A stretch of DNA of 64,000 bases from Chitinophagaceae bacterium (GTDB lineage Bacteria; Bacteroidota; Bacteroidia; Chitinophagales; Chitinophagaceae): contig JADKAM010000001.1 of the NCBI GenBank assembly GCA_016715365.1, positions 1,116,001 through 1,180,000 on the forward strand, in the 5' to 3' direction. A program made the translations under genes and the position numbers. Under the pieces are notes generated by a model. It had not been told where the DNA came from, did not search any database, and saw only the letters and a program-made list of their open reading frames with translations. How positions within the stretch are numbered: the first letter of the stretch is position 1; the number at the start of each line of letters is the position of its first letter. Shown here piece by piece: positions 33,397 to 43,021 of the stretch.

Positions 33397-34803
33397 TTAA
33401 TTTCTTTTTACCAATTGTGCGGTTAAATCGGCTTCGGTACATAATTTATTGCCTACATACACACTTCCTTTCATGGCACATATTCCCCTGCGTATCGGTT
33501 CTGTAAGTTCCATTTTTAAAATTAACGTATCGCCGGGTACTACTTTTTGTTTGAATTTGCAGTTATCAATCTTTAAAAAATAAGTATCATATTGTCCGTC
33601 GGGCATGGCATTAATACAAAGCAGGCCACCGGTTTGTGCCAGCGCTTCAATCTGTAAAACACCTGGCATGATAGGGTTTCCGGGAAAGTGCCCCTGGAAA
33701 AAATATTCGTTTACCGTAACATTTTTTACACCTACGATCATTGTATCTGTTAATTCAATGATCTTATCAACCATGATAAAAGGAAAGCGGTGTGGCAGTG
33801 TTTTTTCAATTTGCTGTTGTGTATAAACCGGCTCCTGGTTGGGGTCATAAACAGGGATATCCCTGGTGTGCTTATTTTTTTTGATGTACTGTTTTATTTT
33901 TTTTGCAAACTCCACATTGCTGCTGTGGCCGGGGCGGTTTGCTATAATGTGCGCTTTAATGGGATAACCTATCAAAGCCAGGTCGCCAACCACATCTAAT
34001 AATTTATGACGGGCGGGCTCGTTTGAAAAGCGGAGTTCAAGATTATTTAAATAGCCTTCGCTTTTTATTTCCATTTTTTTTCTGCCGAAAGCTTTTGCAA
34101 GCCGGTCCATTTCTTCATCGGTAACGGGCTTATCAACTACCACAATGGCATTGTTGATGTCGCCGCCTTTTACCAGGTTATTATCCAGCAGCATTTCCAG
34201 TTCGTGTAAAAAACAAAAAGTGCGGCATGGTGCTATTTCATTCTGAAAATCCTTCATGGTTTTCAAACTGGCATGTTGTGTACCTAAGACGGGGCTGTTA
34301 AAATCAATAAGGGTGGTTATCTGGTAATTTAATGCCGGCAATGCGGTCATCTCCACTTTCTTCACATCATCAAAATAAGAGATATTGGTATCAATGGTGT
34401 ACCAGATTTTTGCAGCATCCTGTTCCAGTACACCGCTTTTTTCAATTATTTCTGTAAAAGGCTTGCTGCTGCCGTCGATAATGGGTATCTCGGGACCGTT
34501 CAATTCAATCAGGCAATTATCTACACCCATACCCACCAGTGCGGCCAAAATATGCTCAACAGTACTCACTTTACAATTGCCTTTTTCTAAAGTAGTTCCC
34601 CTGGACGTATCGGTAACCAGGTCGCAATCTGCTTTAATGATTGGCATATCTGGTAAATCGGTACGCTGAAACTGGTAACCAAAACCTGGGTTGGCAGGCT
34701 TCAATGTCATATCTACATTAATACCGGAATGCAGGCCAGTACCCGAAATACTGACAGCTTTAACCAAAGTATGTTGCTTATCTGGATTAAAGTTTTTATC
34801 CAT
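33397..34803 (-). CDS. lpxC/fabZ: Bifunctional LpxC deacetylase / FabZ hydroxyacyl-ACP dehydratase
   Basis: A fused enzyme typical of Bacteroidota. From ATG 34803, the N-terminal two-thirds is LpxC, the committed zinc deacetylase of lipid A synthesis: SISGTGLHSG, the first zinc His in STVEHILAALVGMGVDN, then HKLLDVVGDLALIG with the other ligands and NRPGHSSNVEFAKK. The C-terminal 150 residues are FabZ, which dehydrates 3-hydroxyacyl-ACP: LPHRFPFIMVDKI with the catalytic His, and QGHFPGNPIMPGVLQIEALAQ with the Glu. Fusion puts the enzyme using and the enzyme consuming hydroxyacyl-ACP on one chain. 468 residues, full length. The extra frame to 34854 is not conserved. Confidence 0.96.
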   Translation of the reverse strand: MDKNFNPDKQHTLVKAVSISGTGLHSGINVDMTLKPANPGFGYQFQRTDLPDMPIIKADCDLVTDTSRGTTLEKGNCKVSTVEHILAALVGMGVDNCLIELNGPEIPIIDGSSKPFTEIIEKSGVLEQDAAKIWYTIDTNISYFDDVKKVEMTALPALNYQITTLIDFNSPVLGTQHASLKTMKDFQNEIAPCRTFCFLHELEMLLDNNLVKGGDINNAIVVVDKPVTDEEMDRLAKAFGRKKMEIKSEGYLNNLELRFSNEPARHKLLDVVGDLALIGYPIKAHIIANRPGHSSNVEFAKKIKQYIKKNKHTRDIPVYDPNQEPVYTQQQIEKTLPHRFPFIMVDKIIELTDTMIVGVKNVTVNEYFFQGHFPGNPIMPGVLQIEALAQTGGLLCINAMPDGQYDTYFLKIDNCKFKQKVVPGDTLILKMELTEPIRRGICAMKGSVYVGNKLCTEADLTAQLVKRN

Positions 34804-34883
34804 GTGTTGCGCTGAATTTTGTTGGCAAAGATATTTAAAATATGCTGCCAGCATAATTATAAACTAATGTTGCCGGAAGCAGG

Positions 34884-37436
34884 CTAAAACTGTAGCTGGA
34901 AACTTCCGAAAACACCAAATTTAGAGCCTGAGCCTGCGTAGGAAGATGAAGGAGAAAGGCGCCACACAAAGTCGAGGCGGAATACTTTGAAGATATTATC
35001 GATACCGGTACCTACCTCAACATAAGTTTTATCATTGAGCGTTTTGAACCCGACCTTTTGATATGGAATAACCGCATAGGTATTGATTGCATCATTTTCG
35101 TTGCTTAATGAACCCCAAAGCGCTTTTACTGTATAAAACTGCCGCCATTTTAATTTGCGGGTAATGGGAATGAAACGGAACAAACCCGAACCAACATTGT
35201 GTTCAACATTTGCACCGGCATATTGATCGCTCAGGTACTGAAAGCGGTTCATCAGGTTAAATGCATTGCGGTTGTAATAATACAGATCGTTACCCGGATG
35301 ATTTTCTAAATTGGTGAAAGGCATGGCACCAAAAATTTTGCCACCGTATACTTTGTAAGAAACAGTTCCGTAGGGAGATATCTTCATGAAATCTTTAACG
35401 GTTAAAGAAATCTTGCTGTAATTATAAGCACTGTTAAATACACCGGCAATACCTTTGGCAAGCATCAACTCAACAACGGGGTATTTTGTACCAATGGAAA
35501 ACCGGTTGTAGTCTGTTTCTATAAATCTTTCAAGATATGCAAAACGAAGTTTTAACGCCACTTCAAAATTTGTGAGCGGAGTACCTTTGTTAGCCGTAAA
35601 AAATGAATCAGGGGGTAAATTGAGCAGGCTTGTATAATGGCGGTGAGAAACAAACCACTCAGTAGAAAATCCTTTACCCAGTTCATTAAAAACCTCAAAC
35701 CTTATATCTTTTACATTGATGAATTTTCTGGTGATATTTGGTTTACGGATAGCGAGCGAAAAAATATTATCCTGGCTAACTTCGCCCACCTGGCTGATAC
35801 CGTTGTCTACATCATTTTGATAGGAAAGATGCAGGCGTACTCTTTTAGGTTCACGTTGTAAAATCCAGAAAGCTTCTGCCTGTCCTTTAAATCTTTTATC
35901 TCTGAAGCCATAAGCGAGGTAACCGTGCAGGTAAATATTTTTAAAAAGTTTTTTATTGGTTCCCAGGTCAAAGCGCAGCCTGGTGCCCTGCACCGTATCG
36001 GCACTTACCCAGTTAAACCAGGGCCCAATTTCTAACTTACCAATATTGCGGTAGCCGCCCACCAGGAATTTTAAATTGGTTTGCAGTTTTTGAAATTTGG
36101 GCATTTCCATCAATTTATCAATGGTTGTATAAATTGCCTTTTCGTTCTTTGATAAAGTATCATGCCGCAGGTTGGCCCATGCCGAATCGGAATTTTTTAC
36201 AACCGATTTTTCAGTTTTTACCACTTCTTCAATGCGTTGTTCCTTAAAGGTGTTGGTTAAAGAATCGCTGTTGATCACAATGTCTTTGTATGAAGTAGTC
36301 TTTCGGCCGATGAGCGTAAGTGAATTTTTGCCCAGCACACGAAAATCGGCAAAGAATTTATCACGGTTTAAAAATATTACCGAATCATTGATGGGGATAT
36401 ACTCCTGGAATACACTGATGCGGTCAATGAAATTAATGTTGGCCTCTTTGCCCAGGTACATGGATATTTTACGGATTTGAAAAGTTTTTTCTGTTACCCA
36501 GGCATCGCCTTCAAAAGTATTTTGCCCGGCACGCTTAGGGCGAAATACAAAGTGATATTGTTTGGCACCGTTTACAACCTGGGTATCGGGCACGGTAAAA
36601 ATATAATAGGCATCGGCATTATCATTAAAAGGGCTGATGAAGTCCTTATCCATCACATTTACAAAATTGCTGTAAATGCTTACGTTCTGGTTCATTACGC
36701 CCAGCAGTTTGCTGAAGCTTTCGTTGTTAAAACCCTTGGTTTGACTGGCCTTTATATTTTCGTAAAATTTTTTTGGATTTTTCTGATAGGCATAATCGCT
36801 CAGGCTTTCTATCAGGTATGCCGGTAAAAAAGGAGCAGCTTCGGATGTGCTGTCCATATTATCAAAAATGAAAGTAAAATTCTTTAATAAAAAATTCCGT
36901 TTGGCTTTATCGGTATTAAAATTCTTAATGTCAATTTCCAGTTTGTTGTATGCTTCGTAGCTGAAGTTGCCCAGGTCGTACCGGTTGTACTGCTTCTTTT
37001 TGCTCATTATTTTTTTCCATAAAAAAAGCCCCCGGTTCCATTTGGCTTTAATAATCACTTCGCCTTTTGCAGTGCCTCTTTCCAGCTGAATGTTCAGGGT
37101 TTGGTTGTTTTGCAGATGGGTGATGGGTATTTTATAAATTTCAAAACCAATGAAACTTACTTTTAAGGTATCGTCTTTAAAATTATTGAGTGTAAAAGAA
37201 AAATTACCTGCACTGTCGGTTGATTTACCAACGCCCGAACGTGCAAAATAAACCGATGCATAGGCTACCGGCTCTTTAGTGTGGCCATCAATTACGGTTC
37301 CTGAAAAAGATATGGGTTGAGCAAAAGCCAGGGTTGAAAAGAAAACAAATACCGGTAATAATATGCAATGCCTGAAGATATTCAAAAAATAAATTTTAAT
37401 AGTTGGGTATGGTGTTTGTTCAGATTTCTGAAGCAT
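34884..37436 (-). CDS. DUF5686 outer-membrane beta-barrel with carboxypeptidase-like regulatory domain
   Basis: An 850-residue envelope protein from ATG 37436 with a signal region (IFRHCILLPVFVFFSTLAFAQ). A carboxypeptidase-regulatory-like beta-sandwich follows (FSGTVIDGHTKEPVAYASVYF, about 40-125). The rest is DUF5686, a large domain with alternating amphipathic strands and a C-terminal barrel ending GSKFGVFGSFQLQF, with the terminal Phe typical of outer-membrane proteins. The family is common in Bacteroidota and of unknown function; it looks like a relative of SusC-type proteins without a plug. It lies between lpxD and lpxC/fabZ on the same strand (80 bases to the latter), which suggests a link to outer-membrane assembly. 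Confidence 0.82.
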   Translation of the reverse strand: MLQKSEQTPYPTIKIYFLNIFRHCILLPVFVFFSTLAFAQPISFSGTVIDGHTKEPVAYASVYFARSGVGKSTDSAGNFSFTLNNFKDDTLKVSFIGFEIYKIPITHLQNNQTLNIQLERGTAKGEVIIKAKWNRGLFLWKKIMSKKKQYNRYDLGNFSYEAYNKLEIDIKNFNTDKAKRNFLLKNFTFIFDNMDSTSEAAPFLPAYLIESLSDYAYQKNPKKFYENIKASQTKGFNNESFSKLLGVMNQNVSIYSNFVNVMDKDFISPFNDNADAYYIFTVPDTQVVNGAKQYHFVFRPKRAGQNTFEGDAWVTEKTFQIRKISMYLGKEANINFIDRISVFQEYIPINDSVIFLNRDKFFADFRVLGKNSLTLIGRKTTSYKDIVINSDSLTNTFKEQRIEEVVKTEKSVVKNSDSAWANLRHDTLSKNEKAIYTTIDKLMEMPKFQKLQTNLKFLVGGYRNIGKLEIGPWFNWVSADTVQGTRLRFDLGTNKKLFKNIYLHGYLAYGFRDKRFKGQAEAFWILQREPKRVRLHLSYQNDVDNGISQVGEVSQDNIFSLAIRKPNITRKFINVKDIRFEVFNELGKGFSTEWFVSHRHYTSLLNLPPDSFFTANKGTPLTNFEVALKLRFAYLERFIETDYNRFSIGTKYPVVELMLAKGIAGVFNSAYNYSKISLTVKDFMKISPYGTVSYKVYGGKIFGAMPFTNLENHPGNDLYYYNRNAFNLMNRFQYLSDQYAGANVEHNVGSGLFRFIPITRKLKWRQFYTVKALWGSLSNENDAINTYAVIPYQKVGFKTLNDKTYVEVGTGIDNIFKVFRLDFVWRLSPSSSYAGSGSKFGVFGSFQLQF

Positions 37437-37522
37437 CAAAGGTATTTCATTTTATCAGCCTATGCGTTAAAGAAAATGTTAAGTAGTGGCTGATAAGTGC
37501 AGGTGTAGAATAAAAGTTCAGT

Positions 37523-38574
37523 TTACTGTTTACTTATTTTTTCTGTCAGTTCTTTCAGCAGCTTTTCAAGTTCAAGCACTCTTTTTTCAAGTGCCGGTAA
37601 ATTGCGGCTGGCAACCTGGCTCCGCAGGGCGGCAGTATAATCAAAAGCAGGCGAACCGGTAACTGCTGAGTTGGGATTTTTTATAGTTTTACTTACACCG
37701 CTTTGTGCATTTATCTTGGTGCCATCGGCAATTTTAATATGCCCCACAATACCCACCTGTCCGCCAATCATAACATAGTTACCAATTTTTGTGCTGCCGC
37801 TGATGCCGGCCTGTGCTGCAATCACAGAATTATTACCCACTTCTACATTGTGTGCAATCTGCAACAGGTTATCAAGTTTGGCGCCCGATTTAATTAAGGT
37901 ACTGCCAATGGTTGCACGGTCGATGGTTGCATTGGCACCAATCTCCACGCCATCTTCAATAATTACATTGCCTATTTGCGGCACTTTTTTAAGTGTACCA
38001 TCTGCCTGGGGTGCAAAACCAAAACCATCGCTGCCAATTACAGTGCCGGCATGAATGGAAACATTGTCGCCAATAATACAATCGTGGTAAATTTTTACAC
38101 CAGGATGAATGATGGTATTTTTTCCAATACGTACATTATCGCCCAAAAAACATTTGGATAAATTTTGGCGCCATCTGCCACAATCACATGCTCGCCCAGG
38201 TATGCAAATGCACCAATGAAAACGTTTTCGCCAACCTTGGCTGTTGCTGCCATATAAACCGGTTGTTGTATGCCGGTTAGCTGTTGCCGCATGATTTGTT
38301 GGTATTTGTCAAGCAGGGTTGCAAACGCAGTATAAGCATCAGGTACTTTTATCAGCGTAGCATCAATGGGTTGTTTTAATTCCTGCAAATCATTTACAAT
38401 GATGATACTCGCTTTTGTGGTGTAGAGATATTCTTCGTATTTGGGGTTGGCCAAAAAAGCCAGTTGCCCGTTTTGGGCTTCTTCAATTTTACCAAATGAC
38501 GCAACAGCCGTATCGGCATTGCCTTCAACTTTTCCGTTGATCATCATGGCTATTTGTGCTGCGGTGAATTGCAT
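37523..38574 (-). CDS. lpxD: UDP-3-O-(3-hydroxyacyl)glucosamine N-acyltransferase LpxD (frameshifted)
   Basis: The third lipid A enzyme: adds the N-linked hydroxyacyl chain. From ATG 38574 the N-terminal uridine-binding domain (FTAAQIAMMINGKVEG, LAFLANPKYEEYL) leads into hexapeptide repeats. The frame breaks at an A6 run on plus (38145-38150); adding one T to the coding strand changes PNVFWAIMY to PNVFLGDNVRIGKNTIIHPG and continues through GSDGFGFAPQADG, the catalytic His in LDNLLQIAHNVEVG, and a C-terminal coiled helix (LEKRVLELEKLLKEL). The repaired length is 350 residues. Lipid A genes are normally essential, so a real lesion is unlikely. Confidence 0.92.
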
Positions 38575-38598
38575 ATTGTAGTTAATAGTTAATGGTTA

Positions 38599-38639
38599 AT
38601 GGTTCATGGGAGTGCATTTTGCTATGAGCTATGAACCAT
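38599..38639. repeat. Short hairpin with TTAAT direct repeats between HD gene and lpxD
   Basis: ATGGTTCAT (38599-38607) / ATGAACCAT (38631-38639) is a perfect 9-bp inverted repeat, preceded by AGTTAATAGTTAATGGTTAATGG direct repeats at 38580-38602. There is no T-tract. It resembles short intergenic repeats rather than a terminator. Confidence 0.5.
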
Positions 38640-38642
38640 GAA

Positions 38643-39827
38643 CTATGACCTTGTATAACAAATGTAATATTTTTTAACCTTGCCCATCAGGTTTTGGTTG
38701 ATCAGGGCATTATCTACTTCCGAAATGTCTTTTACAGTACCGTCTTTAAACAGAATATGAATATGTTCATCTTCCAGGTTGTAGGTACTGCTTGATACTT
38801 CGCCGGTGAATACAAGCCAACCGGCATCTTCGGCACCCAGTTGTAGTTTTGCCGAGGCCTGGGCCAGTTTTTCCTGAAGCAATGCGTCATCAACCGGGTT
38901 GGCAAAGTACTGAACTTTTAACAACTGCCGGTTAATAATTCCTTTACAAAGGGTTGATAAAATTTTGTCTTCGTGATGGCACCAGCCTTTTATCGCTGCC
39001 GTTACATCATAATCATCCAGGTTGCAGAATTCTTCGAGTGTAACGGTCTGTATGGGTTGTGTAATAAAATTATGCAGCGGTTGCTGTGTAGCCGCTTTAA
39101 TATGTTTGGCCCTTTTTATAATTCGCTTCAGCATCTGCTCGGCACACAACACGGTTTTATGCAGGTAAACCTGCCAGTACATCAGGCGGCGGGCCACTAA
39201 AAATTTTTCTATGGAATAGATGGATTTTTCTTCCACCATCAGTTCGCCGTTATGCACGGTCAGCATTTTAATAATGCGGTCGTAACCAATAACACCTTCA
39301 TTTACGCCCGAGAAAAAACTGTCTCTTGTTAAATAATCCAGGCGGTCCACATCCAGTTGCCCGCTGATGAGCTGGTAAAGAAATTTTTTGTGATACCTGT
39401 CGGTAAAAACCTCCAAAGCAAGCCCAAGTTTACCATCAAATTGTTTGTTGAGCTCCTGAATGATCATGAGAGAAAGCTCTTCGTGGTGTCTGCTTTCTAC
39501 AAGTATATGTTCCAATGCATGACTGAAAGGCCCATGGCCAACATCATGTAAAAGAATGGCAATTTTTGCAGCCTGCTCTTCGGCAGCAGTTATTTCAATG
39601 CCTTTATTTTTTAATTCAGATAAGGCATTACTCATTAAATGATAGGCACCCAATGCGTGGTGCAACCTGCTGTGAACAGCCCCGGGATAAACCAGGTTTG
39701 CCATCGCCATCTGGCTGATACGCCGCAGCCGCTGAAAATAGGGATGGCTGAATACGGCATAGATCAATTCATCATCAATGGTTATAAAACCATATACCGG
39801 GTCATTGATAATTTTTCTGAAAGGCAT
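38643..39827 (-). CDS. HD-domain phosphohydrolase (dGTPase/SAMHD-like)
   Basis: A 394-residue metal-dependent phosphohydrolase from ATG 39827 (MPFRKIINDPVYGFI). HD motifs: HSRLHHALGAYHLM (His), KIAILLHDVGHGPFSHALEH (the HD pair and a further His/Asp), and LDVDRLDYLTRDSFFSGV. This is the YwfO-like group; relatives hydrolyse nucleoside triphosphates or other phosphate substrates. The substrate here is unknown. The gene precedes lpxD by 68 bases in the same direction and may head the lipid A unit, an arrangement I recall from other Bacteroidota. Confidence 0.87.
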   Translation of the reverse strand: MPFRKIINDPVYGFITIDDELIYAVFSHPYFQRLRRISQMAMANLVYPGAVHSRLHHALGAYHLMSNALSELKNKGIEITAAEEQAAKIAILLHDVGHGPFSHALEHILVESRHHEELSLMIIQELNKQFDGKLGLALEVFTDRYHKKFLYQLISGQLDVDRLDYLTRDSFFSGVNEGVIGYDRIIKMLTVHNGELMVEEKSIYSIEKFLVARRLMYWQVYLHKTVLCAEQMLKRIIKRAKHIKAATQQPLHNFITQPIQTVTLEEFCNLDDYDVTAAIKGWCHHEDKILSTLCKGIINRQLLKVQYFANPVDDALLQEKLAQASAKLQLGAEDAGWLVFTGEVSSSTYNLEDEHIHILFKDGTVKDISEVDNALINQNLMGKVKKYYICYTRS

Positions 39828-39913
39828 TAATTCGTTTTGGGTTATGTGTTTTTTGTTTTGTGTTGGGAGCGCAACAGTATTTGTTAAAAGATGCACAAAG
39901 CTAAATAAAGTGC

Positions 39914-39942
39914 TTGAGCATTAACATAAAAAATTAAATTTG
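39914..39942 (+). promoter_or_regulatory. Bacteroidota-type promoter for porX
   Basis: TTG (39914-39916), 18 bases, then TAAATTTG (39935-39942), an exact TAnnTTTG with a well-spaced minus-33 TTG. It would give a leader of about 150 bases before the porX ATG at 40100. Confidence 0.6.
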
Positions 39943-40099
39943 TAACAACTGTGAAGTTGCTTAGTTTTAATCCATACCTTCTTCGCTAAGATAAAAGCCC
40001 AATAAAGGTATTCGGTATAAGTGAGTGACACAACGATGATGACCAAAGCAAAAATGCCCGTAACAAAAAACACATAACACAAAACCAGAAACCAATAAT

Positions 40100-41655
40100 A
40101 TGAGCGTAGCAAAAATTCTTTGGGTAGATGATGAAATTGACAGCCTTACATCGCAGGTAATGTTTTTGGAAAACAAAGGATATGAAGTGCATACCAAAAC
40201 CAATGGATTTGATGCAATAGAATATGTAAAAGATAATATTGTGGATGTGGTGTTGCTGGATGAAACCATGCCCGGCATTACCGGCCTGCAAACCCTGCAG
40301 CAGATAAAGGAACTGAAGAGTAATTTGCCCGTTGTTTTAATTACAAAAAATGAAGCAGAGAACTTAATGGACGAAGCCATTGGATCGCAGATAAGTGATT
40401 ATTTAATTAAACCGGTTAACCCCAACCAGGTTTGGCTAAGCCTGAAAAAACTGATTGATAATAAAAGACTGGTTGCCGAAAAAACAACATCGGCTTACCA
40501 GCAGGAGTTCAGGAGTTTATTTTCTTCATTAAACAGTAATCCCAATTATAATGAGTGGATGGAGATCTACCGCAAACTGGTGTATTGGGAGCTGGAAATG
40601 GGAAAAAGCGACAGCCCGGAAATGCAGGAAGTTTTTGAATCGCAAAAAATGAAGCCAATACCGAGTTTTTTAAATTTATATCCCGCAATTATGCAGGCTG
40701 GGTAAATCCTAAAAGTGACGATGCACCCATTATGAGCCATAACCTGCTGAAGTTTAAAGTGCTGCCACATGTAGAAAAAGGCATACCATTATTTTTTGTG
40801 CTGATTGATAATTTACGGTTTGATCAATGGAAAACCATACAGCCGATTTTTGCAGAAAGTTTTAGAATACATGAGGAAGAAACTTTTTATGCCATACTGC
40901 CCACGGCAACACAATATGCCCGCAATGCCATTTTTGCCGGCATGATGCCGGTTGATATTGAAAAGAAATTTCCGGTACAATGGAAAAATGATGATGAGGA
41001 TGGCGGAAAGAATATGTTTGAAGAAGATTTTTTTAAGGCACATTTAAAAAGCCTGGGTAAGGCCGATCTGAAATACTCGTACACTAAAATAACCAATAAC
41101 CACGACGGTCAAAAACTGGTAGACAATATTCACAACATGCTGGATAATGATATAAATGTGATCGTTTACAATTTTGTGGATATGCTGAGCCATGCCCGTA
41201 CCGAAATGGAAGTACTTAAAGAACTGGCCGGAGATGAAACCAGTTACCGCAGCATTACAGAAAGTTGGTTCACCCATTCACCGCTGCACCAGGCACTTAA
41301 AAAAATTGCCGATAAAAAATTAACGATGATCGTGGCAACCGATCATGGCAGTGTACGGGTTAATACACCTGCAAAAGTTATTGGCGATAAACAAACCACA
41401 GCCAACCTGCGGTATAAACACGGTCGCAATTTAAATTACGAACCCAAAGATGTACTGGCTTTCAGAGACCCACGGGAAGCAGGTTTGCCGGTGCCTAATG
41501 TAAACTCTTCTTTCATATTTGCAAAAGGCGATCTGTATTTATGCTATCCTAATAACTACAATCATTTTGCCAATTATTACCGCAATACTTTTCAGCATGG
41601 CGGCATAAGCCTGGAAGAGATGATTGTGCCGGTGATCAGGATGACGAATAAATAA
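40100..41655 (+). CDS. porX: PorX: response regulator with PglZ alkaline-phosphatase-fold domain (frameshifted)
   Basis: The regulator of type IX secretion genes, joining a CheY-like receiver to a PglZ-type phosphodiesterase. The receiver (1-120) has ILWVDDEIDSL, the phospho-Asp in VVLLDETMPGITG, VLITKNEAEN and the Lys in YLIKPVNPNQV. A helical linker (EKTTSAYQQEFRSLF) and the catalytic domain follow: FFVLIDNLRFDQW (metal Asp), PTATQYARNAIF (Thr nucleophile), FVDMLSHAR and VATDHGS. The frame breaks at an A6 run (40644-40649); one more A gives SQKNEANTEFFKFISRNYAGW and joins the halves into 518 residues. The sensor partner PorY is not in the window. The break is probably a sequencing error. 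Confidence 0.9.
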
Positions 41656-41794
41656 AGCGCAGGTTAATCTGATTATAATTGATTTCGCAGATTTTTTTAT
41701 CAACGTTTGTTGAAAACCTTTTTTTTTATTGTATCTCATTTGTTGGAGTTTGCATTAAATAAAAGCAGGTCATTTCCTTTAACCGGGATAAACT

Positions 41795-42058
41795 ATGAAA
41801 TACACACAACATAATTTAGATAAGATAGAAAGAGTAGCAGAAGAATGTGGTTATGTTATCCGTTACGAAAGAGGAACTTTTCAAAGCGGTTACTGCATTC
41901 TGCAGGACCGCAAAGTTATTGTTATCAATAAATTTTTTCAAACAGAAGGCAGGATGAATGCCCTCATTGATCTGATGCCTCAACTGGAAATCAGTTTTGA
42001 CGCACTTACACATGAAAGCCAGAAAGTGTATGATGAAGTGATGTCTGTTGTTAAATAG
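41795..42058 (+). CDS. Conserved small hypothetical protein
   Basis: An 87-residue soluble protein with no signal peptide. It opens with a helix (YTQHNLDKIERVAEECGY), then two or three strands with VIRYERGTFQSGYCILQDRKVIVINKFF, and ends with a helical part (GRMNALIDLMPQLEISFDALTHESQKVYDEVM). The pattern reads as a genuine coding gene with an ATG and normal codon use. I recall similar short proteins in this phylum but know no function. It is followed 84 bases later by the metallo-beta-lactamase-fold gene on the same strand and could be co-transcribed with it. Confidence 0.65.
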   Translation: MKYTQHNLDKIERVAEECGYVIRYERGTFQSGYCILQDRKVIVINKFFQTEGRMNALIDLMPQLEISFDALTHESQKVYDEVMSVVK

Positions 42059-42142
42059 TCATTTGTTATTCACGAAAGCTTATAATTCCAGGGTGCCTTA
42101 ATGACGATTGACCAATGACTGCAAAAGGCCTATTTTTACAAA

Positions 42143-42922
42143 GTGCAAACCCCTCCTTTAAAAATAACATTTCTTGGTACCGGCACCAGCAGTGGTGTGC
42201 CCATGATTGGCTGCGGTTGCGAAGTATGCATATCTGCCGATAAAAAAGACCAGCGGCTACGCTCCAGCATTTTGGTTGAAAGTGAAACCACAGCCCTTGT
42301 TGTTGATACCACACCCGATTTCAGATACCAGATGCTGAGGGCGGATGTAAAAAAACTGGATGCCGTTTTGTTTACACATCCGCACAAAGATCATATTGCC
42401 GGGCTGGATGATGTACGGGCCTATAATTATTTTCAGCAAAAACCGATGGAATTATACGCCAACTCATTGACTGAGGAAGCCATTAAAAGAGAATTTGCTT
42501 ATGCTTTTTCTGATAAAAAATATCCGGGCATACCCAACCTTAATTTAAATACCATAGATGATAAACCGTTTATGGTTGGCGATATTCCGGTAGTTCCGAT
42601 ACTGGTATGGCATTTAAAAATGCCGGTGCTGGGTTTCAGGTTTGGCAGTTTTACTTACATTACGGATGCCAATAAAATTGAAGAGGAAGAAAAGGAAAAA
42701 ATTAAAGGAAGCGATGCAATGGTGTTAAATGCTTTGCGGAAAGAAAGCCATATTTCTCATTTTACTTTAGATGAAGCAGTTGCAATGGTACAGGAATTGG
42801 CAGTACCAACAGCCTACTTTACACATATAAGCCACCAGTTGGGAAGGCATGTAGATATTAATGCTCAACTACCCAAAGGGATTACACTGGCCAATGATGG
42901 GTTAACACTTTTTTTTGAATAA
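42143..42922 (+). CDS. Metallo-beta-lactamase-fold hydrolase (PhnP-like)
   Basis: A 259-residue MBL-fold enzyme. It starts at GTG 42143; no better ATG stands before the conserved ITFLGTGTSSGVPMIGCGC. Metal ligands: FTHPHKDHIAGLDDVR (HxHxDH), the Cys pair near CGCEVC typical of the PhnP subgroup, YITDANKIEEEE (bridging Asp) and the late FTHISHQLGRH. PhnP is a cyclic phosphodiesterase; the relatives in Bacteroidota have no proven substrate. A TATTTTTA element (7 of 8 matches) lies about 10 bases upstream. Followed by a large hairpin (42927-42984). Confidence 0.87.
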   Translation: MQTPPLKITFLGTGTSSGVPMIGCGCEVCISADKKDQRLRSSILVESETTALVVDTTPDFRYQMLRADVKKLDAVLFTHPHKDHIAGLDDVRAYNYFQQKPMELYANSLTEEAIKREFAYAFSDKKYPGIPNLNLNTIDDKPFMVGDIPVVPILVWHLKMPVLGFRFGSFTYITDANKIEEEEKEKIKGSDAMVLNALRKESHISHFTLDEAVAMVQELAVPTAYFTHISHQLGRHVDINAQLPKGITLANDGLTLFFE

Positions 42923-42926
42923 AAAA

Positions 42927-42984
42927 TGGGAAAACCCTCCCAGAAAAATGGGAAAAAAAGCATTTTTCCGGGAGGTTTTCCCCA
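42927..42984. repeat. Large imperfect hairpin after the MBL-fold gene
   Basis: Arms 42927-42950 and 42961-42984 pair along 24 bases with only a mismatch and two single-base bulges, around a purine-rich 10-nt loop (GGAAAAAAAG). The cores are CCTCCC/GGGAGG and GAAAAATG/CATTTTTC. It starts 5 bases after the MBL-fold stop and ends 37 bases before the next start. It has no long T-run after the stem, so it may act as a terminator, a 3'-end protector or a translation attenuator for the next gene. Confidence 0.7.
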
Positions 42985-43021
42985 TGGATAGGTTACACCG
43001 GCAGATTACCTTGAGGGCTCA

